Part shown: in pieces, positions 6,025-9,103 of the stretch
How the letters are laid out: every line of letters begins with the position of its first letter
Position numbering within the stretch: position 1 is the first letter of the stretch
From: Bacteroidales bacterium UBA1458
Lineage (GTDB): Bacteria > Bacteroidota > Bacteroidia > Bacteroidales > VadinHA17
Direction: 5' to 3'
Assembly (NCBI GenBank): GCA_002325785.1
Contig: DCSU01000101.1
Span: forward strand, 4,984 to 14,086
DNA: 9,103 nucleotides
Notes under the pieces: model-generated
Databases searched by the model: none
What the model saw: the letters and a program-made list of their open reading frames with translations, nothing else
Told to the model about the DNA's origin: nothing
Translations under genes and position numbers: made by a program

Positions 6025-7389
6025 ATGAGGAAGAAAATAATGAAAGAGAGACTTATTGTTATATCTGCAATTGTGATGCTTGCCGGTTACACCGCTACCT
6101 CGCAGCAGGTTGTTGAATCGATTGTTGCCGTGGTGGGTAATGAGGTTGTCTACCTCTCCGAGATAGAGGGTCAGGTTGTTCAGCTGAAGGCTGAGAGGGA
6201 CCCGACGCCTGTTGAAGAGCTCCGTTGTCGTGTCTTTGAAGACCAGCTGATACAGAAGCTCTTCCTTGACCAGGCACGGATTGACTCCATAGAGGTGTCG
6301 CCCGAGAGTGTTGAGTCAGACCTCAACAGCAGGCTGACGGAATATATCAGGCGTGCCGGCTCTGAGCAGGCTCTTGAGACATACTTTAACAAGAGCATGG
6401 CCGAGATAAAGAAAGACCTTCGTGAGATGCTTACCAACCAGTACATAGTGCAGGAGACACAGGGGACTATCGCACAGAATATTACGGTTACTCCGGACGA
6501 GATAATAAAATACTACAACAGCATCCCGAAAGACTCCCTCCCACTGGTGCCCAGGAAGGTACAACTCAGCATCATCACCGTTGAGCCGCCTGACATGGAA
6601 GCCAGTAAGGCAGAAGTGCGTCAGAGGCTGCTCGACCTGCGCAGCAGGATCATCAACGGCGAGAGTTTCAAGACTCTGGCAATACTTTACTCTGAGGATC
6701 CTGGCTCAGCCCCCAAGGGTGGTGAGACCGGCTTTACCACCAGGGGCGAACTGGCTAAACCCTATGCCGAAGCAGCGTGGGCGCTGAAGAAGGATGTGGT
6801 TTCGAAGATCGTTGAGACCGAGTTCGGGTTTCACATCATCCAGCTTATCGACAGGAAAGGCGATATGGTTAACTCACGGCATATCCTAATGAGGCCGAAG
6901 CTCTCCTCCGAGCAGACCGAATGGGCCATACTGAAACTTGACAGCATTGGCGCACTGGTGCGCACTGACAGCCTTACTTTCCAGCAGGCAGCAATGAGGT
7001 ACTCATCAGATAAGGCCACCCGTGCCAACGGCGGCAAGATGGTCAATGAAAACCCGTCTGAGAGGGTCACATGGCTCACCCTCGACGAACTGCCCAGAGA
7101 GATCAATCTGGTAGTCCGTAACATGAAACTGGGAGAGATCTCAGAACCCTTCCGCACAACCGATCCCAAGGGAAATAACATCTACTGCATAGTCAGGCTT
7201 GATGATGAGATAGCACCTCACAGGGTTGACATGAAGGATGATTACAATTACCTTTCCGATGCGGCATTGAGAGACAAGCAGAACAAGACATACGAGGACT
7301 GGATTGCCGAAAAAATCAAAAGGACCTACATACGTGTCAGCGATGATTTCCGGGGCTGTAAGTTCCACTATTCCGGATGGTTCGAATAG
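6025..7389 (+). CDS. Periplasmic SurA-like peptidyl-prolyl isomerase with two parvulin domains
   Basis: A 454-residue secreted chaperone/isomerase expected to escort outer-membrane proteins across the periplasm. The signal peptide has a basic start, a LIVISAIVMLAG core and a likely cut after TATS (about residue 26); there is no lipobox. A SurA N-domain follows, opening with VESIVAVVGNEVVYLSEIE (30-48). Parvulin domain 1 spans about 177-280, with YSEDPGSAPKGGETGF and EFGFHIIQLIDRK. Domain 2 spans about 283-395, with SRHILMR, RYSSD, GGKM and LGEISEPF. Domain 1 has VQLSIITVE where the usual H-I-L strand begins, so domain 2 looks closer to consensus at that point. The ATG at 6025 abuts the upstream stop. 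A second ATG at 6040, preceded by AGGAAG at a six-base spacing, would give a 449-residue product with an equally good signal peptide and may be the true start. Its last 13 bp overlap the OstA-like gene. Confidence 0.93.
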   Translation: MRKKIMKERLIVISAIVMLAGYTATSQQVVESIVAVVGNEVVYLSEIEGQVVQLKAERDPTPVEELRCRVFEDQLIQKLFLDQARIDSIEVSPESVESDLNSRLTEYIRRAGSEQALETYFNKSMAEIKKDLREMLTNQYIVQETQGTIAQNITVTPDEIIKYYNSIPKDSLPLVPRKVQLSIITVEPPDMEASKAEVRQRLLDLRSRIINGESFKTLAILYSEDPGSAPKGGETGFTTRGELAKPYAEAAWALKKDVVSKIVETEFGFHIIQLIDRKGDMVNSRHILMRPKLSSEQTEWAILKLDSIGALVRTDSLTFQQAAMRYSSDKATRANGGKMVNENPSERVTWLTLDELPREINLVVRNMKLGEISEPFRTTDPKGNNIYCIVRLDDEIAPHRVDMKDDYNYLSDAALRDKQNKTYEDWIAEKIKRTYIRVSDDFRGCKFHYSGWFE

Positions 7390-9026
7390 TCAAGATACCG
7401 TTTCCGCGTCTCTTTTTTCTTCTTGCGGCTTATCTGCTTCTGCCAGGAGCCCTGTTGATTCTGCCCGGTGAGGCATCAGCTCAGCAGACCCCCGTACGCC
7501 GGAAGGTGGAGATAATCCATTCCGACTCGATGCGGTTTGATCAGATATCAGGCCGTTCACGCAACAAGCTGAACGGGAATGTGAGTCTGAAGCACAATGA
7601 CCTTTTTATGGATTGTGACAGTGCCTGGTATTATGATGAGGACAACCAGGTATTCGCCTTCAGCAGGATACATATCTGGCAGGGTGATACCATGCATATC
7701 AGGGGCAAGTACCTGACCTACAACGGCGATACCGGGAAAGCTGTGATGACTGACAGCGTGGTGCTTGAGGATACTGAAATGCAGCTCTTCACTGACAAGA
7801 TAGACTATGATGTCAACACCCAGGTGGCCATCTATGACAACGGCGGTCGGGTACTTAACGGTGACAACACCCTGACCAGCATCGTGGGAATTTATTATTC
7901 AAGCCAGAAGATGGTTCACTTCCGGGACAGCGTAAAGATTGTCAATCCGGATTATGTGATGAGGGCTGACACCATGCGGTACGACACCTATAATGAGATT
8001 GTCTGGTTTGCAGGGCCCACGGAGGCCGTGGGTGACAGCATCTATCTTTACTGCGAGAACGGCTGGAGTGACACCCGGAATGATGTTTCGCAGTTGATGA
8101 AGAATGCCGTGCTTGACAACCGTGAGCAAAGGATCACCGGTGACACATTATGGTATGACGAAAAGAGTGGCGAGGGTGAGGCCTTCGGTAATGTAACCAT
8201 CACCGACACCACTGACAACATCACCGGCGGAGGCAAATATGCATGGTATACAAAACGGCCTGAGAACATTCTCCTTACCGGTCTCCCGTGGTTTACGATG
8301 TTCTCCGATGACGACACCCTCACTCTCAGGGCCGACACGCTAAGGGCACTCCCTGTAGCTGACACGGCAGGGATAAACCACAGGCTCCTGAAAGCCTTTT
8401 ACGGATGCACCATCTTCAGCCGTGAGTTGCAGGGCCGGTGTGATTCACTCGCCTACTCCTTCCTCGATTCGGTTATCAGGCTTTATGACGACCCCATTGT
8501 ATGGTCGGCTGAGAATCAGCTTACCGCAGATTCTATTGCTTTGTACACAAAGGATTCGAAGGCAGAACATATGGAACTGTACAACAACGCCTTTGTTGTC
8601 AGCGAGGTGGATACCGCCCGTTATGACCAGATAAGCGGGAAAAACCTGTCAGGTTATTTTGTTGAGAATAAGCTTCACAGGATCAAGGTCACCGGAAACG
8701 GCGAGGCAATTTATTATGTTGTTGATGGCAATGAGCTTGTGGGGGTGAACAGGGCGCGAAGTGCCACCATCGAGATATTCATTGAGGATGGCAAGATTGC
8801 TGAGATATACCAGAATCAGAGTCCCGACGGGGTAATGGATCCACCGCTTAAAAACCAGGACAGCGAGATGAGACTTGACGGCTACAGGTGGCACCCTGAT
8901 TTAAGGCCGGTCAGGGGTTATGAGGCGAAACCAGAAATGGGGCCGGTTAAGGGCGCTGCAGAGAAACAGGATATTGGGCCGGTCAAGGACTATGAATTGA
9001 AACAAGCTCCGGGGGAGCTGAAGTGA
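7377..9026 (+). CDS. OstA/LptA-like periplasmic protein
   Basis: A 549-residue secreted protein of the OstA/LptA superfamily. Relatives bind lipopolysaccharide on stacked beta-jellyroll strands and bridge it from the inner to the outer membrane. The signal peptide has a long hydrophobic stretch (about 11-30) and a likely cut at ASA-QQ (35/36). Domain 1 starts at VEIIHSDSMRFDQISGRSRNKLNGNVSL-type sequence (about 44-71), and the DT/DS-hydrophobic-x-YD strand motif recurs at 198-203 (DTMRYD), 256-261 (DTLWYD) and 412-417 (DTARYD), suggesting at least three serial OstA-like units. It is much longer than E. coli LptA (about 185 residues), as is usual for Bacteroidota OstA-like proteins. The C-terminus (from about 510) is a 12-residue tandem repeat. 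It overlaps the SurA-like gene by 13 bp, indicating coupled translation. LPS bridging is inferred from family and operon; the protein could instead be a scaffold for envelope assembly. Confidence 0.87.
   Translation: MVRIVKIPFPRLFFLLAAYLLLPGALLILPGEASAQQTPVRRKVEIIHSDSMRFDQISGRSRNKLNGNVSLKHNDLFMDCDSAWYYDEDNQVFAFSRIHIWQGDTMHIRGKYLTYNGDTGKAVMTDSVVLEDTEMQLFTDKIDYDVNTQVAIYDNGGRVLNGDNTLTSIVGIYYSSQKMVHFRDSVKIVNPDYVMRADTMRYDTYNEIVWFAGPTEAVGDSIYLYCENGWSDTRNDVSQLMKNAVLDNREQRITGDTLWYDEKSGEGEAFGNVTITDTTDNITGGGKYAWYTKRPENILLTGLPWFTMFSDDDTLTLRADTLRALPVADTAGINHRLLKAFYGCTIFSRELQGRCDSLAYSFLDSVIRLYDDPIVWSAENQLTADSIALYTKDSKAEHMELYNNAFVVSEVDTARYDQISGKNLSGYFVENKLHRIKVTGNGEAIYYVVDGNELVGVNRARSATIEIFIEDGKIAEIYQNQSPDGVMDPPLKNQDSEMRLDGYRWHPDLRPVRGYEAKPEMGPVKGAAEKQDIGPVKDYELKQAPGELK
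8905..9012 (+). repeat. Three tandem 36-bp units at the 3' end of the OstA-like gene
   Basis: Three in-frame units begin with GGCCGGT at exactly 8905, 8941 and 8977, giving a 36-bp period. They encode degenerate 12-residue repeats based on (G/R)PV(R/K)-x4-K/Q, visible as RPVRGYEAK, GPVKGAAEK and GPVKDYELK. The tail is charged, proline-containing and probably disordered. The DNA units share the GGCCGGT head and purine-rich bodies but have diverged, so the expansion is not very recent. Confidence 0.8.
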
Positions 9027-9033
9027 GCTGACC

Positions 9034-9103
9034 TTAGTATTCGTCCTCGTTGAAGAAAAAATCGTCTTTAGAAGGATAGTCAGGCCAGATATCTTCAATA
9101 CTT
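9034..9103 (-). CDS. C-terminal end of an unidentified convergent gene (runs off right edge)
   Basis: A reverse-strand frame is open from the window edge to a TAA at 9034-9036 and gives 22 residues, including IEDIWPDYPSKDD and ending FFFNEDEY. Rich in Asp, Glu and aromatics, it looks like a genuine acidic protein tail rather than random translation. The intergenic gap to the OstA-like stop is only seven bases. I cannot name the protein from this fragment. Where I would expect mutL after the OstA-like gene in many Bacteroidota, there is this gene on the opposite strand instead. Confidence 0.5.
   Translation of the reverse strand, partial: SIEDIWPDYPSKDDFFFNEDEY

Noticed and set aside
8048..8365. 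105-codon minus-strand open frame
   Set aside because: It is antisense to the OstA-like gene, serine/valine-rich in the way typical of reverse-complement translation, and has no start context.
9027..9070. Intrinsic terminator after the OstA-like gene
   Set aside because: No stable hairpin followed by a T-run is visible; the A-run at 9054-9060 belongs to the convergent coding region.

Overview
The window looks like ordinary core chromosome of a member of the phylum Bacteroidota, probably a Bacteroidales-type lineage. Support comes from three sources. The gene order is familiar: RlmI-type methyltransferase, 3'-5' exonuclease, DUF5063 protein, recQ, guaB, two SurA-like proteins and an OstA-like protein. 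Shine-Dalgarno sequences are sparse. Bacteroidota-type -7 boxes (TAnnTTTG) sit just upstream of the putative transcription units. Base composition looks moderate and even, and I see no mobile elements, CRISPR arrays, tRNAs or rRNAs.

Left arm (1-3564), all on the minus strand and read from right to left: recQ helicase; a 71-bp gap holding an exact -7 box; a DUF5063 protein; a DEDDy 3'-5' exonuclease overlapping it by 32 bp; and the N-terminal 143 codons of an RlmI-type 23S rRNA methyltransferase that runs off the left edge. The last three are packed tightly enough to be one transcript. The theme is DNA and RNA maintenance.

Divergent promoter region (3565-3682): 118 bp between recQ and guaB, with an exact -7 box facing recQ, a near-consensus one facing guaB, and a small inverted repeat.

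Right arm (3683-9026), all on the plus strand: guaB (IMP dehydrogenase), then a SurA-like lipoprotein, a SurA-like periplasmic peptidyl-prolyl isomerase with two parvulin domains, and an OstA/LptA-like periplasmic protein. Junctions are +2, 0 and -13 bp, so this is almost certainly one translationally coupled operon. It joins a cytosolic purine enzyme to three envelope proteins that probably help fold or deliver outer-membrane proteins and lipopolysaccharide.

Right edge (9034-9103): the last 22 codons of an unidentified convergent gene with a very acidic C-terminus, separated from the OstA-like gene by only 7 bp.

I find no convincing new biological system. The points most worth a second look are the SurA-like lipoprotein with no recognisable PPIase signature, the DUF5063 protein of unknown function embedded between a helicase and RNA/DNA enzymes, the unusual domain order of RecQ, and a 3 x 36-bp tandem repeat forming the tail of the OstA-like protein.
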